This document shows positions 1 to 7,164 of a DNA stretch of 64,000 bases, piece after piece. Each line of letters opens with the position of its first letter. Position 1 is the first letter of the stretch. A model generated the notes under the pieces. That model had not been told where the DNA came from, ran no database searches, and worked only from the letters and a program-made list of their open reading frames with translations. Location: assembly GCF_014287675.1 (NCBI RefSeq), contig NZ_JACOPQ010000001.1, positions 248,001 to 312,000 on the forward strand. Direction: 5' to 3'. The translations under genes were made by a program, and so were the position numbers. Origin of the DNA: Lawsonibacter faecis (lineage in GTDB: Bacteria > Bacillota > Clostridia > Oscillospirales > Oscillospiraceae).

Positions 1-1
1 C

Positions 2-823
2 AATTGCGGCAGCTATGGCGGCGGGCATATGGTAGACTGGGTGTTCCACGAGACCGGCCGGCGGGTGCTGCTGGAAAACGTGGACGAGAGGGCGGGCGTT
101 TGTACCTACGAGGTGGTTGGCCCCGGCACGGTCCGCTTCCGCACTGAATTCTACCGTATTGACGCGCTCTATAAGACCATTCCCCGGAGTTGGGAGGTCT
201 CTGTTCTGGTGGATGAAAGCGGGGCCCTCCCCAACGACTATATTCCCGTGGAGGTCGAGTGGCGGGACCTCTCCCCTGTCTGGCTGGACCCCCGCGAGCC
301 CTTTTATACCGGCATCTGGGACACGGAGCACGGCGGGCCCTATGAGCTTGAACGAATGGGCGCAGGGCGGTATGAGCAGCTCTATGACGCCCGCATCGAC
401 GCCGACGGGCTCTCCTTCACCTTCATCCCCAACGCCGACAGTATGGAGCGGTATATCTCCTTTTCCCCCGTCGCCACCTCGGCGCCTGACTGGGAGACCG
501 ACTTCGACCGGTCTTCGGGAATTTTTACCTTCCGTATGCGCCGAGTAAGCCTGTCCTGCGGTTCGCTGCCCGAGGAGGAGCTGCGGAATTTCGGCACGGA
601 TCAGTTCATCGCGCTCTATCCCTATTCCTTCCCGGCGGGCAGTCTGGGCCGCGACAGCCACTTTCTCACCGATGTACAGCTCGCCCAGGACGGCGAGGAC
701 ACGGTGGTCACCGCCCGGCTTACCGACAACGCAGGGAGCTTCACCGTGGAGACGGGCAACCTTGGCCAGGACAACATCCCAAAGCTTCGTGTCGTTTTTC
801 AGGAGCCGGAACCCGGGGCTTAA
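2..823 (+). CDS. Hypothetical protein, 5' end cut by window edge
   Basis: The reading frame is open back to base 2; an in-frame ATG at 29 is not preceded by a recognisable ribosome binding site, so the gene probably begins outside the window. The visible 270 or so residues are acidic and rich in aromatic residues, with no signal peptide or membrane segment in view. I do not recognise the family or a catalytic motif. It ends 87 bases before the htpG promoter and is probably unrelated to it. That it is coding rests on length, lack of stops and codon use like its neighbours. Confidence 0.65.
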   Translation, partial: NCGSYGGGHMVDWVFHETGRRVLLENVDERAGVCTYEVVGPGTVRFRTEFYRIDALYKTIPRSWEVSVLVDESGALPNDYIPVEVEWRDLSPVWLDPREPFYTGIWDTEHGGPYELERMGAGRYEQLYDARIDADGLSFTFIPNADSMERYISFSPVATSAPDWETDFDRSSGIFTFRMRRVSLSCGSLPEEELRNFGTDQFIALYPYSFPAGSLGRDSHFLTDVQLAQDGEDTVVTARLTDNAGSFTVETGNLGQDNIPKLRVVFQEPEPGA

Positions 824-880
824 GACTGGTACCAGTGCAAATAAAGGCGATTTCAATTTGTAAATTTTCTTTGAACCCTC

Positions 881-909
881 TTGATATTTATGATAGAAAG
901 CATTATGAT
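881..909 (+). promoter_or_regulatory. Sigma-A promoter of htpG
   Basis: TTGATA at 881-886 and TATGAT at 904-909 are 17 bases apart, a near-consensus housekeeping promoter. The start point predicted about 7 bases downstream falls inside the CIRCE inverted repeat, so repressor binding would block initiation. Confidence 0.8.
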
Positions 910-944
910 AGCGTTAGCACTCAAATGTTTCGAGTGCTAACGCT
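910..944. promoter_or_regulatory. CIRCE operator (HrcA binding site)
   Basis: TTAGCACTC (914-922), nine bases, then GAGTGCTAA (932-940): both arms match the CIRCE consensus exactly, and the symmetry extends four bases further on each side (AGCG/CGCT). HrcA, the class I heat-shock repressor, binds this element. It starts one base after the htpG -10 box. Confidence 0.95.
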
Positions 945-983
945 ATGTTTTTAAGAATTTTAATATATACGGAGGCGCACGCA

Positions 984-2897
984 ATGGCGAAGAAACAATT
1001 CAAGGCGGAATCCAAGCGGCTGTTGGACCTGATGATCAACTCCATCTACACCCACAAGGAGATTTTTCTCCGGGAGCTCATCTCCAACGCCAGCGACGCG
1101 GTGGACAAGCTGGCCTATAAGGCCCTCACCGACGACCAGGTGGGCCTGAACCGGGACGACTTCCAAATCACCCTCACCCCGGACCAGCTTGGGCGCACCC
1201 TCACCATCTCCGACAACGGCATCGGCATGACCCGCGACGAGCTGGAACAGAACCTGGGCACCATCGCCCGCAGCGGCTCCCTCCAGTTCAAGCAGGACAT
1301 GGACGCTGAGAAGAAGGCCGATGTGGACATCATCGGCCAGTTCGGCGTGGGCTTCTACTCCGCCTTCATGGTGGCGGACAAGGTCACCGTCACCTCCCGG
1401 GCCTACGGGTCCGACGAGGCCTGGTGCTGGGAGTCCACCGGCGTGGACGGGTATACCCTCTCCCCTGCTGAGAAGGAGGCCCCCGGTACCGATATCGTTC
1501 TCCACATTAAGGCCGACACGGAGGACGACAAGTACGGCGAGTACCTGGAGCAGTACCGCCTGGACGACCTCATTAAAAAGTATTCCGACTACATCCACTA
1601 CCCCATCCGGATGCTGATGCACAAGTCCCGCCAGAAGGAGCGTCCCGAGGACGCCGACGAGGACTACAAGAGCGAGTGGGAGGATTACGACGAGTGGGAG
1701 ACCCTCAACTCCATGGTGCCCCTCTGGCAGCGGCCCAAGAGCGAGGTGACGGAGGAGGAGTACAACGCCTTCTATAAGGAGCACTACGGCGACTGGGAGG
1801 ACCCCCTCTCCGTCATCCACGTCCGGGCCGAGGGCCAGGTGGAGTATAAGGCCATGCTCTACATCCCCACCCGCGCCCCTTACGACTTCTACAGCCGGGA
1901 CTTTGAGAAGGGCCTTCAGCTCTACTCCTCCGGGGTGCTGATTATGGACAAGTGCGCCGACCTCCTCCCCGACCACTTCCGCTTTGTCCGCGGCGTGGTG
2001 GACAGCCCGGACTTCTCCCTGAACATCTCCCGGGAGGTGCTGCAGCACACCCGCCAGCTCAAGGTGATCGCCGCCAACCTGGAGAAGAAAATCAAAGCCG
2101 AGCTGCTGCGCATTCAGAAGGACGAGCGTGAGAAATATGAGACCTTCTGGGCCTCCTTCGGCCGCCAGCTCAAGTACGGCGCGCTGGAGGATTACGGCGC
2201 CCACAAGGAGCTTTTGAAGGACCTGCTCCTCTTCTTCTCCTCCAAGGAGGGCAAGCTCACCACCCTGGCCGAGTACCGCGGGCGCATGGCCGAGGACCAG
2301 CCCTATGTCTACTACGCCAGCGGCGAGAGCGTGGAGCAGATCGCCAAGCTGCCCCAGGTGGAGCGTATTCTGGACAAGGGGTATGAAATTCTTTACCTCA
2401 CCGACGAGCCGGACGAGTTCATTATGGACGCCCTGGGCGTCTGGGACGAGAAGCCCCTCAAGTCGGTCTCCGACGACGACGCCCTTCCCCAGACCGACGA
2501 GGAAAAGGCAGAGGCCGAGAAAAAGGCAGAGGAGAACAAGGACGTGCTGGACTTCGTGAAGGAGACCCTGGGCGAAAAAATCAAGGAGGCCCGCATCTCC
2601 AAGATTCTCAAGTCCGGCGCAGTGTGCCTCACCGCCGACGGCCCCATTACCCTGGAGATGGAGAAATACTTTGCCAGGATGGACCAGGGCCAGGCTCAGA
2701 GCATGAAGGCCCAGCGGGTGCTGGAGCTCAACAGCGACTCCGGCGCCTTTGCCGCACTCCGGGAGGCGTTGGACTCCGACAGGGAGAAGGCCGCCAAATA
2801 CGCCGAGCTGCTCTATGATCAGGCCCTTCTCATCGCCGGCCTGCCCATTGAGGACACCGCCAGATACACCGAGCTGGTGTGCAGTCTGATGCAGTAA
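984..2897 (+). CDS. htpG: Hsp90-family chaperone HtpG
   Basis: This 637-residue protein is a cytosolic ATP-dependent chaperone that remodels client proteins. The Hsp90 GHKL ATPase signatures are visible: ELISNASDAVDK near residue 31, DNGIGM near 78, and GQFGVGFYS near 118, followed by the middle and C-terminal dimerisation regions at normal length for bacterial HtpG. I chose ATG 984 because GGAGG lies 9 bases upstream at 971-975 and MAKKQF is the usual N-terminus; the in-frame ATG at 945 sits inside the operator region. It is monocistronic, with a terminator at 2918-2948. Unlike Bacillus subtilis htpG, which is HrcA-independent, this gene has a perfect CIRCE element. Confidence 0.97.
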   Translation: MAKKQFKAESKRLLDLMINSIYTHKEIFLRELISNASDAVDKLAYKALTDDQVGLNRDDFQITLTPDQLGRTLTISDNGIGMTRDELEQNLGTIARSGSLQFKQDMDAEKKADVDIIGQFGVGFYSAFMVADKVTVTSRAYGSDEAWCWESTGVDGYTLSPAEKEAPGTDIVLHIKADTEDDKYGEYLEQYRLDDLIKKYSDYIHYPIRMLMHKSRQKERPEDADEDYKSEWEDYDEWETLNSMVPLWQRPKSEVTEEEYNAFYKEHYGDWEDPLSVIHVRAEGQVEYKAMLYIPTRAPYDFYSRDFEKGLQLYSSGVLIMDKCADLLPDHFRFVRGVVDSPDFSLNISREVLQHTRQLKVIAANLEKKIKAELLRIQKDEREKYETFWASFGRQLKYGALEDYGAHKELLKDLLLFFSSKEGKLTTLAEYRGRMAEDQPYVYYASGESVEQIAKLPQVERILDKGYEILYLTDEPDEFIMDALGVWDEKPLKSVSDDDALPQTDEEKAEAEKKAEENKDVLDFVKETLGEKIKEARISKILKSGAVCLTADGPITLEMEKYFARMDQGQAQSMKAQRVLELNSDSGAFAALREALDSDREKAAKYAELLYDQALLIAGLPIEDTARYTELVCSLMQ

Positions 2898-2917
2898 CGG
2901 TCCCTGTGCACACTAGG

Positions 2918-2948
2918 CCGCCGGCCCATATGGGCCGGCGGTATTTTT
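2918..2948 (+). terminator. Rho-independent terminator of htpG
   Basis: A 24-base perfect palindrome (2918-2941) is followed by TATTTTT. Confidence 0.9.
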
Positions 2949-3065
2949 GCACATTGTCAAAGACTTAACGATTAAAATGGGCCTTCCTTTGTGAAATAAA
3001 AAACTTTTCTTCCCATTTTAATCTATTTGTGCTATCCTCATCTCAACAGACTGGAGGGGATATGT

Positions 3066-3305
3066 ATGGTCATTAACAAGAAATTCCGTACCGTGCAGGA
3101 GCTCAAGCGCTTCAGTCAGCTGGCCTGCTCGGTACCCGAGCCCGTCTATCTGCAGGATGAGGACGCCCGGAACCTGGTCGCCGCCGAATCAATTATCAAT
3201 CTCTTTACTCTGGACTACTCCCGCCCCGTGCGTATCATCACCGATTCGCCGGTGGTAGCCGAGGCTATGGACCACTGGGAGCAGGTCTGTCCCGCGTTTG
3301 CGTAG
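3066..3305 (+). CDS. Small HPr-like protein lacking the phospho-histidine
   Basis: The product is 79 residues. ATG 3066 is chosen because GGAGGGG lies just upstream at 3053-3059. Residues 10-60 align with the HPr fold: the stretch around AAESIINLF (39-47) corresponds to the IDAKSIVRL segment around Ser46 of the HPr encoded at 22759 in this window, so a serine is kept at that position (Ser42 here), while no histidine stands where HPr has His15. It therefore cannot act as a normal PTS phosphocarrier. The pattern recalls Crh of Bacillus, which has no active histidine but a regulatory serine, though similarity is too weak to name it so. A related protein follows at 3586. Function unknown; the fold call is inference from reading the sequence. 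Confidence 0.75.
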   Translation: MVINKKFRTVQELKRFSQLACSVPEPVYLQDEDARNLVAAESIINLFTLDYSRPVRIITDSPVVAEAMDHWEQVCPAFA

Positions 3306-3316
3306 CTTATAAGAGC

Positions 3317-3352
3317 AAAGGCGCGGCCCCTCAACGGGCCGCGCCTTTTTTA
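3317..3352 (+). terminator. Rho-independent terminator
   Basis: A stem AAAGGCGCGGCCC pairs across a short loop with GGGCCGCGCCTTT, followed by a run of six T. Confidence 0.92.
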
Positions 3353-3531
3353 CATTTTTGTTTGTAAGCAATAAGTAAACTCTTAAATGCGTCAACGTTC
3401 CCATATCTCTCTATATTATTTTGCTTGTATCCTCCATTTGTCCATTTAACTTTTATCTTAATTTATTTCAATGTCAGTAATTTTTGCTATATCCAATCTC
3501 ATGTCATTCTAAACATTAGTTAATACGTCTA

Positions 3532-3560
3532 TTGATTCTTTCCCACCCCACTGCTATACT
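3532..3560 (+). promoter_or_regulatory. Sigma-A promoter of the second HPr-like gene
   Basis: TTGATT (3532-3537) and TATACT (3555-3560) are 17 bases apart, with the strong Shine-Dalgarno AAGGAGGTGA at 3570-3579 just downstream. The AT-rich stretch from 3353 to 3531 shows nothing else I can name. Confidence 0.75.
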
Positions 3561-3585
3561 AAGGCCATAAAGGAGGTGACCTGAG

Positions 3586-3831
3586 ATGGTCTTTGAAGCA
3601 AAGTTTGATTCTTTCAACGAAATTGCCGAGGTGCAGAAGCTCGCCATGGCAGTAGAGGAGCCCGTGTTCTTCGAGTCTGAGGACGAGAACATCCACATCG
3701 ACGCCAAGTCCTTTATCGGCCTGTTCGTCCTGGACTTCTCCAAGCCCGTGAAGGTCGTCACCGACTCCCTGTATGTAATTCGCCGCCTGGAGCTGGCGAG
3801 CAGGGCGAAGCTGACGGCCCGGAAGGCCTAA
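3586..3831 (+). CDS. Small HPr-like protein lacking the phospho-histidine (second copy)
   Basis: The product is 81 residues, read from ATG 3586 behind a near-perfect AAGGAGGTGA site. IHIDAKSFIGLFVLDFS (37-53) matches the HPr region around Ser46 closely; the segment that would hold the active histidine is FNEIAEVQ, without histidine. It shares the layout of the protein at 3066 (both have VxxITD or VVTD near residue 57), so the two are probably tandem paralogues, each with its own terminator. A role in carbon-catabolite signalling through the retained serine (Crh-like) is possible. A structural HPr-fold protein with no link to PTS is the alternative. Confidence 0.78.
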   Translation: MVFEAKFDSFNEIAEVQKLAMAVEEPVFFESEDENIHIDAKSFIGLFVLDFSKPVKVVTDSLYVIRRLELASRAKLTARKA

Positions 3832-3851
3832 AAGCCCTTCTACAAACATTC

Positions 3852-3887
3852 AAGGCGGCCCGTGCTAAGCACGGGCCGCCTTTTTTT
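3852..3887. terminator. Bidirectional terminator
   Basis: AAGGCGGCCCGTGC pairs with GCACGGGCCGCCTT and is followed by T7; the opposing gene ends at its foot, so it can serve both strands. Confidence 0.9.
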
Positions 3888-4401
3888 ACTGTGAATGCTG
3901 AATTTCACGTAAAAACTGCTCCACCTGGGCCGGATTTTTCAAAACTGATATTTTTCCGGCGTATTTCCCGCAAATGTCTTGATAATGGTCCCGGACCGGC
4001 TTCGTGCGTCCCTTCCACATGAGCCAGCAGAAGAATTCCCGGTCGAACTTTTCAATACAGCCGTCCGCCATACTCTCCCGCGCCCGGTTCCGGTATTTAC
4101 AGTAGCGCCCCACAGCTCTGGGAACGCAGATCCGGCGGGGAAAGTCCAGGAAGACGATGCGGTCCGCCAGCGCCAGCCGCTCCGCCTGGGCGAAGTTGCG
4201 GTAATTGCCGTCAATCACCCAGTCCGGTCGGGCCATAAACGCCTCCACCATGGCCCGCGCTTCCCCGCGGTCCCGCTCCGCCCAGTTCGCTGTAAACTGC
4301 ACCGTGTCCAGGAAGAGCACGGGGATGCCGTACCGCTCCCCCAGCGTACGGGCCAAGGTGGACTTTCCCGCTCCGCTGTAGCCGATAATGGCAATTCTCA
4401 T
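3886..4401 (-). CDS. P-loop kinase-like protein, FlaR/DNA topology modulation family
   Basis: This 171-residue protein opens with MRIAIIGYSGAGKSTLA, a Walker A motif (GYSGAGKST, residues 7-15) typical of small nucleoside/adenylate-kinase-like proteins often named DNA topology modulation protein FlaR. WVIDGNYR and the basic CVPRAVGRYCKYR stretch are also typical of that family. The start at 4401 is preceded by AAAGGAG seven bases away, so the open frame running upstream to 4425 is not used. The true substrate of this family is not established; a nucleotide or small-molecule kinase is the reasonable general guess. Confidence 0.82.
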   Translation of the reverse strand: MRIAIIGYSGAGKSTLARTLGERYGIPVLFLDTVQFTANWAERDRGEARAMVEAFMARPDWVIDGNYRNFAQAERLALADRIVFLDFPRRICVPRAVGRYCKYRNRARESMADGCIEKFDREFFCWLMWKGRTKPVRDHYQDICGKYAGKISVLKNPAQVEQFLREIQHSQ

Positions 4402-4465
4402 GGCCGCTCCTTTCTTGGGGCGCATCCGGAAAGTAGGGGCATCCGAATTTGCAGCCGCGCCCGGT

Positions 4466-5236
4466 TCAGTCGATCCCCTCGTCGGGCAGCGGCGTGCGCC
4501 TGTGCTCCACCGGCCCCCACTCGGGCAGGGGCAGACGCTGCATCGCGCCGAAAATCCGCCGCTTCAGGCCCGGATAGCGGTGGTCCAGGTCGCGAATCAG
4601 CTCCTTGACCTCCTGGCGCTTGGTATATCCGTCGGCGGGGCAGGGGTTGTGGACCACGGGCAGGCCGCTCTTCTCCGCCGCGGTGCGGATCATGGCCTCC
4701 CCGCAGTAGAGAAGAGGCCGGATCTGGCAGATGTCGGTCCGGTCCAGGTAGGTCACGGGCTGGAAGCAGGAGATGCGCCCCTCGTAGAAGAGGGAGAGGA
4801 AGAAGGTCTCCACCGCGTCGTCAAAGTGGTGGCCCAGGGCGATTTTCTTAATCTCCCGCTCTGCCAGTGCATTGTGGAGGGCGCCCCTGCGCATTTTAGC
4901 ACACATGGAGCAGGGGTTTTTCTCCTTGCGCAGGTCGAAGATGATATGGTGAATCTCCGAGGGCAGGAGGGAAAAGGGCACATCCAGTTCCCGGCACAGG
5001 GCCTCCACCGGCGCAAAATCCATCCCCTCTCCCCCGTCCACATGGCCCATGTCCAGGGTGAATGCCTCCACCGTAAAGGGGATGGGGTAGAACTCCCGCA
5101 GGGCCGCCAGGGCCGCCAGCAGGGTCACGGAGTCCTTGCCGCCGGAGACCCCCACGGCAATGCGGTCCCCCGCCTGGATCATGTCGTAATCCTCCACACA
5201 GCGGCGGACATAGCTGAGAATTTTATTGTTCACCAA
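4466..5236 (-). CDS. TtcA-family tRNA 2-thiocytidine synthetase-like ATPase
   Basis: About 256 residues. The PP-loop SGGKDS (about residues 31-36) binds ATP and adenylates a target base. CSMC near residue 111 and HNPC near 188 are the cysteines that in TtcA/TtuA enzymes hold a [4Fe-4S] cluster for sulfur transfer. This supports a tRNA thiolation enzyme in the cytosol; TtcA versus another member of the family cannot be told apart by eye. There is no ATG: I prefer TTG at 5236 (or GTG at 5233) because GTGAGG lies about 8 bases upstream; a TTG at 5302 would add 22 atypical residues. It runs divergently from rplM. Confidence 0.8.
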   Translation of the reverse strand: MVNNKILSYVRRCVEDYDMIQAGDRIAVGVSGGKDSVTLLAALAALREFYPIPFTVEAFTLDMGHVDGGEGMDFAPVEALCRELDVPFSLLPSEIHHIIFDLRKEKNPCSMCAKMRRGALHNALAEREIKKIALGHHFDDAVETFFLSLFYEGRISCFQPVTYLDRTDICQIRPLLYCGEAMIRTAAEKSGLPVVHNPCPADGYTKRQEVKELIRDLDHRYPGLKRRIFGAMQRLPLPEWGPVEHRRTPLPDEGID

Positions 5237-5362
5237 GGGGAAAACCTCACTTTTCGGGCAAAATAATTTGAAAATCGAAATCGAGAAAACAGGAGATAAC
5301 AAGAGATTTTGAGAGATATCATGAGCTTTCCTATTTATAAATTAAAAAAAGCGAAAAAGCCG

Positions 5363-5391
5363 TTGACACTGGGGAACCAAGGTATTATAAT
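5363..5391 (+). promoter_or_regulatory. Consensus sigma-A promoter of rplM-rpsI
   Basis: TTGACA (5363-5368) and TATAAT (5386-5391) with a 17-base spacer: a perfect consensus promoter, fitting the high expression of ribosomal protein genes. Confidence 0.95.
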
Positions 5392-5397
5392 ACAAAA

Positions 5398-5475
5398 CGC
5401 TCCACTCGTCCAGAGTGGGGCGCTTATTGTGTTAAATCCAGTTTGGAGATATAAAAGCAATTGGAGGTTTCACCT
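5398..5475 (+). promoter_or_regulatory. Ribosomal protein L13 mRNA leader (candidate)
   Basis: Immediately after the predicted start point, GCTCCACTC (5399-5407) pairs with GAGTGGGGC (5413-5421) over a 5-base loop, 55 bases before the rplM start. Firmicutes carry a known L13 leader motif in this place that is thought to mediate autoregulation. The position and hairpin are seen; membership in that RNA family is inference. Confidence 0.6.
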
Positions 5476-5907
5476 ATGTCCACTTTTATGGCAAACAAGG
5501 GGAACATCGTCCGCAAGTGGTATATCCTCGATGCGGCCGGCAAACCCCTGGGCAAGACTGCCGCCACCGCCGCTACCCTGCTGCGTGGCAAGCATAAGCC
5601 CGAGTACACCCCCCACGCCGACTGCGGCGACTATGTGGTCATCGTAAACGCCGAGAAGGCCGTCCTGACCGGCAAGAAGGCGGAGCAGAAGATGTACCGC
5701 ACCCACTCCGGCTATGTGGGCGGCCTCAAGGAGACCAAGTACCGCATCCTCATGCAGGAGAAGCCCGAGCTGGCCATGAAGGTGGCCGTCCGCGGCATGA
5801 TGCCCCGGAACATCATCACCAAGGACTCCCTGACCCGGCTTCACATCTATCGCGGCGCCGATCACAACCAGGCCGCGCAGAAGCCCGAGCCCTGGACCGC
5901 GGAATAA
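5476..5907 (+). CDS. rplM: 50S ribosomal protein L13
   Basis: The 143-residue product is an early-assembly protein of the large ribosomal subunit. Recognisable segments are RKWYILDAAGKPLGK near the N-terminus, RGKHKPEYTPHADCGDYVVIVNAEK, and the HSGYVGGLK and VRGMMPRN segments. ATG 5476 follows GGAGG at 5463-5467. Coding ends 15 bases before rpsI, the usual L13-S9 pair. Confidence 0.98.
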   Translation: MSTFMANKGNIVRKWYILDAAGKPLGKTAATAATLLRGKHKPEYTPHADCGDYVVIVNAEKAVLTGKKAEQKMYRTHSGYVGGLKETKYRILMQEKPELAMKVAVRGMMPRNIITKDSLTRLHIYRGADHNQAAQKPEPWTAE

Positions 5908-5922
5908 GGAGGAGACTAAACT

Positions 5923-6327
5923 ATGTATAAGAGCAAGAAGCCTTATCTCTACGGCACCGGCCGCCGGAAGTCCTCTGTCGCCCGTGTGCATCTGTTCCCC
6001 AACGGCACCGGCGCCATCACCATCAACGGCCGCGATATCGACGAGTACTTCGGCCTGGATACCCTGAAGATGGTTGTCCGTCAGCCCCTGAACACCACCG
6101 GCACCATCGGCAAGGTGGACATCGTTGCCACCGTCACCGGCGGCGGCGTCTCCGGCCAGGCCGGCGCCATCCGTCACGGCATCGCCCGCGCCCTTCTGAA
6201 CGTGGACGCCGAGTTCCGTCCCGCCCTGAAGGCCGCCGGTTTCCTGACCCGCGACCCTCGTATGAAGGAGCGCAAGAAGTACGGCCTCAAGGCCGCCCGC
6301 CGCGCGCCTCAGTTCAGCAAGCGCTGA
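5923..6327 (+). CDS. rpsI: 30S ribosomal protein S9
   Basis: The 134-residue small-subunit protein has the S9 features GTGRRKSSVARVHL at the N-terminus, GGGVSGQAGAIRHGIARAL in the middle and the basic tail ending APQFSKR, which reaches the ribosomal P site. GGAGGAG lies just before the start. The last 58 bases are notable because 47 bases (6270-6316) recur with one mismatch at 6538-6584. Confidence 0.98.
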   Translation: MYKSKKPYLYGTGRRKSSVARVHLFPNGTGAITINGRDIDEYFGLDTLKMVVRQPLNTTGTIGKVDIVATVTGGGVSGQAGAIRHGIARALLNVDAEFRPALKAAGFLTRDPRMKERKKYGLKAARRAPQFSKR

Positions 6328-6347
6328 GTTTTTTCTCCTGGCTTTCG

Positions 6348-6381
6348 AAAGAGCGCCGTCCGAATGGACGGCGCTCTTTTT
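6348..6381 (+). terminator. Terminator of rplM-rpsI
   Basis: AAAGAGCGCCGTCC pairs perfectly with GGACGGCGCTCTTT over a GAAT loop and ends in T5. Confidence 0.93.
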
Positions 6382-6435
6382 CTGCACCTCCCGGCGGCCT
6401 TTGGTCCGGACTTCTTCGGCGCTCCTCGCCAAGCG

Positions 6436-6503
6436 TTTTGGCCCCCCGTGAGGCCAAAACCTTGATGCCGGCGGGATTCATTCCCGCCGAGCAGATGTAA
6501 GAT
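6436..6503. repeat. Dispersed intergenic repeat, copy A (candidate)
   Basis: Architecture: hairpin TTTTGGCC/GGCCAAAA, then CCTTGATG, then hairpin GGCGGGA/TCCCGCC, then GTAAGAT. The same order of parts is found at 24877-24953 with different stem sequences, which suggests a structured repeat family with compensatory change. Confidence 0.5.
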
Positions 6504-6537
6504 ATTCGGGGTCCCCACGGGGCTTGCCCCGTGGGGC

Positions 6538-6584
6538 GCGCAAGAGGTACGGCCTCAAGGCCGCCCGCCGCGCGCCTCAGTTCA
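6538..6584 (+). repeat. Duplicate of the rpsI 3' end
   Basis: These 47 bases match 6270-6316 inside rpsI with a single mismatch (AAGAGG for AAGAAG). The copy lacks the last four S9 codons including the stop and has no start, so it is a gene fragment or an attachment-site-like repeat rather than a gene. Confidence 0.9.
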
Positions 6585-6593
6585 TATTCCATC

Positions 6594-6632
6594 AAAAACG
6601 CCCCTTCCCCCATAGGGGCAAGGGGCGTTTTT
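6594..6632. terminator. Bidirectional terminator
   Basis: AAAAACGCCCCTT and AAGGGGCGTTTTT form a long stem continued by CCCC/GGGG around an ATA loop, with A and T tracts on both sides. Confidence 0.85.
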
Positions 6633-6900
6633 GTCATTCACTTAGATTCATTTCCACCCTTTGGGCGGCGTTTTTCCGAAATCTGCCGGGCGGTTGGGGC
6701 TGAATCCCGATGCAGGACGTGATATGATGCCGGGCCACCCGCTCGGGCAGGTCCCTTCGGGAAAATCGAGAACGCAGAGGAGGTCTCCCCCCTGCGGCAT
6801 ATGTCCCCCCCACCGCGGGGAAGGTTAGCAGGACGGCGGCCTCATCCGGTCTCGCCCCGGCTTCCCGGCCAAGGGATGCCTTGGGGCGCGGCCGAAAAGC

Positions 6901-7164
6901 TCACTGCCTCCCACGCTCCAGCACGGGGAGGACGGTCTCCCGGAAGAAGCTGCGGGCCTCCTCCGGCTTGACGTGGTAGACCGCGCCTTCGAAGCTGACG
7001 GCCACGCCGGGCTCGGCGCACTGCTTCATGCAGAACGCGCCGTTGAAGGTGAGGGTGTCGTCGGGGAGATGGTACTCCTCAATCATCTGCTGGAAGGTCT
7101 GAATCACATTGTAGGAGCCCTTCAGATGGCAGGAGGAACCGATGCACACGCTCAGCGTCGCCAT
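6901..7164 (-). CDS. Thioredoxin-like [2Fe-2S] ferredoxin-domain protein
   Basis: The 87-residue product has the thioredoxin-like 2Fe-2S pattern: two cysteines near the N-terminus (CIGSSC, about residues 7-12) and a second pair in FCMKQC about 33 residues later. The ATG shares its A with the stop codon of hydA (TGATG), so the two are translationally coupled; a GTG one codon earlier is possible. As the last gene of the hydrogenase operon it is likely a small electron carrier or extra redox module for the HydABC complex. Similar stand-alone domains accompany NADH-linked hydrogenases, but the specific role is inference. Confidence 0.85.
   Translation of the reverse strand: MATLSVCIGSSCHLKGSYNVIQTFQQMIEEYHLPDDTLTFNGAFCMKQCAEPGVAVSFEGAVYHVKPEEARSFFRETVLPVLERGRQ

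Larger units (their letters stand above)
6382..6900. other. Noncoding, repeat-rich stretch between rpsI and the hydrogenase operon
   Basis: No gene is supported in these 519 bases. They hold a structured dispersed-repeat candidate (6436-6503), a perfect GTCCCCACGGGG/CCCCGTGGGG-type hairpin near 6511-6537, a duplicate of the rpsI 3' end (6538-6584), a terminator (6594-6632), and then GC-rich sequence to 6900 in which I see only weak hairpins. Short open frames here are low-complexity and lack ribosome binding sites. Confidence 0.7.
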
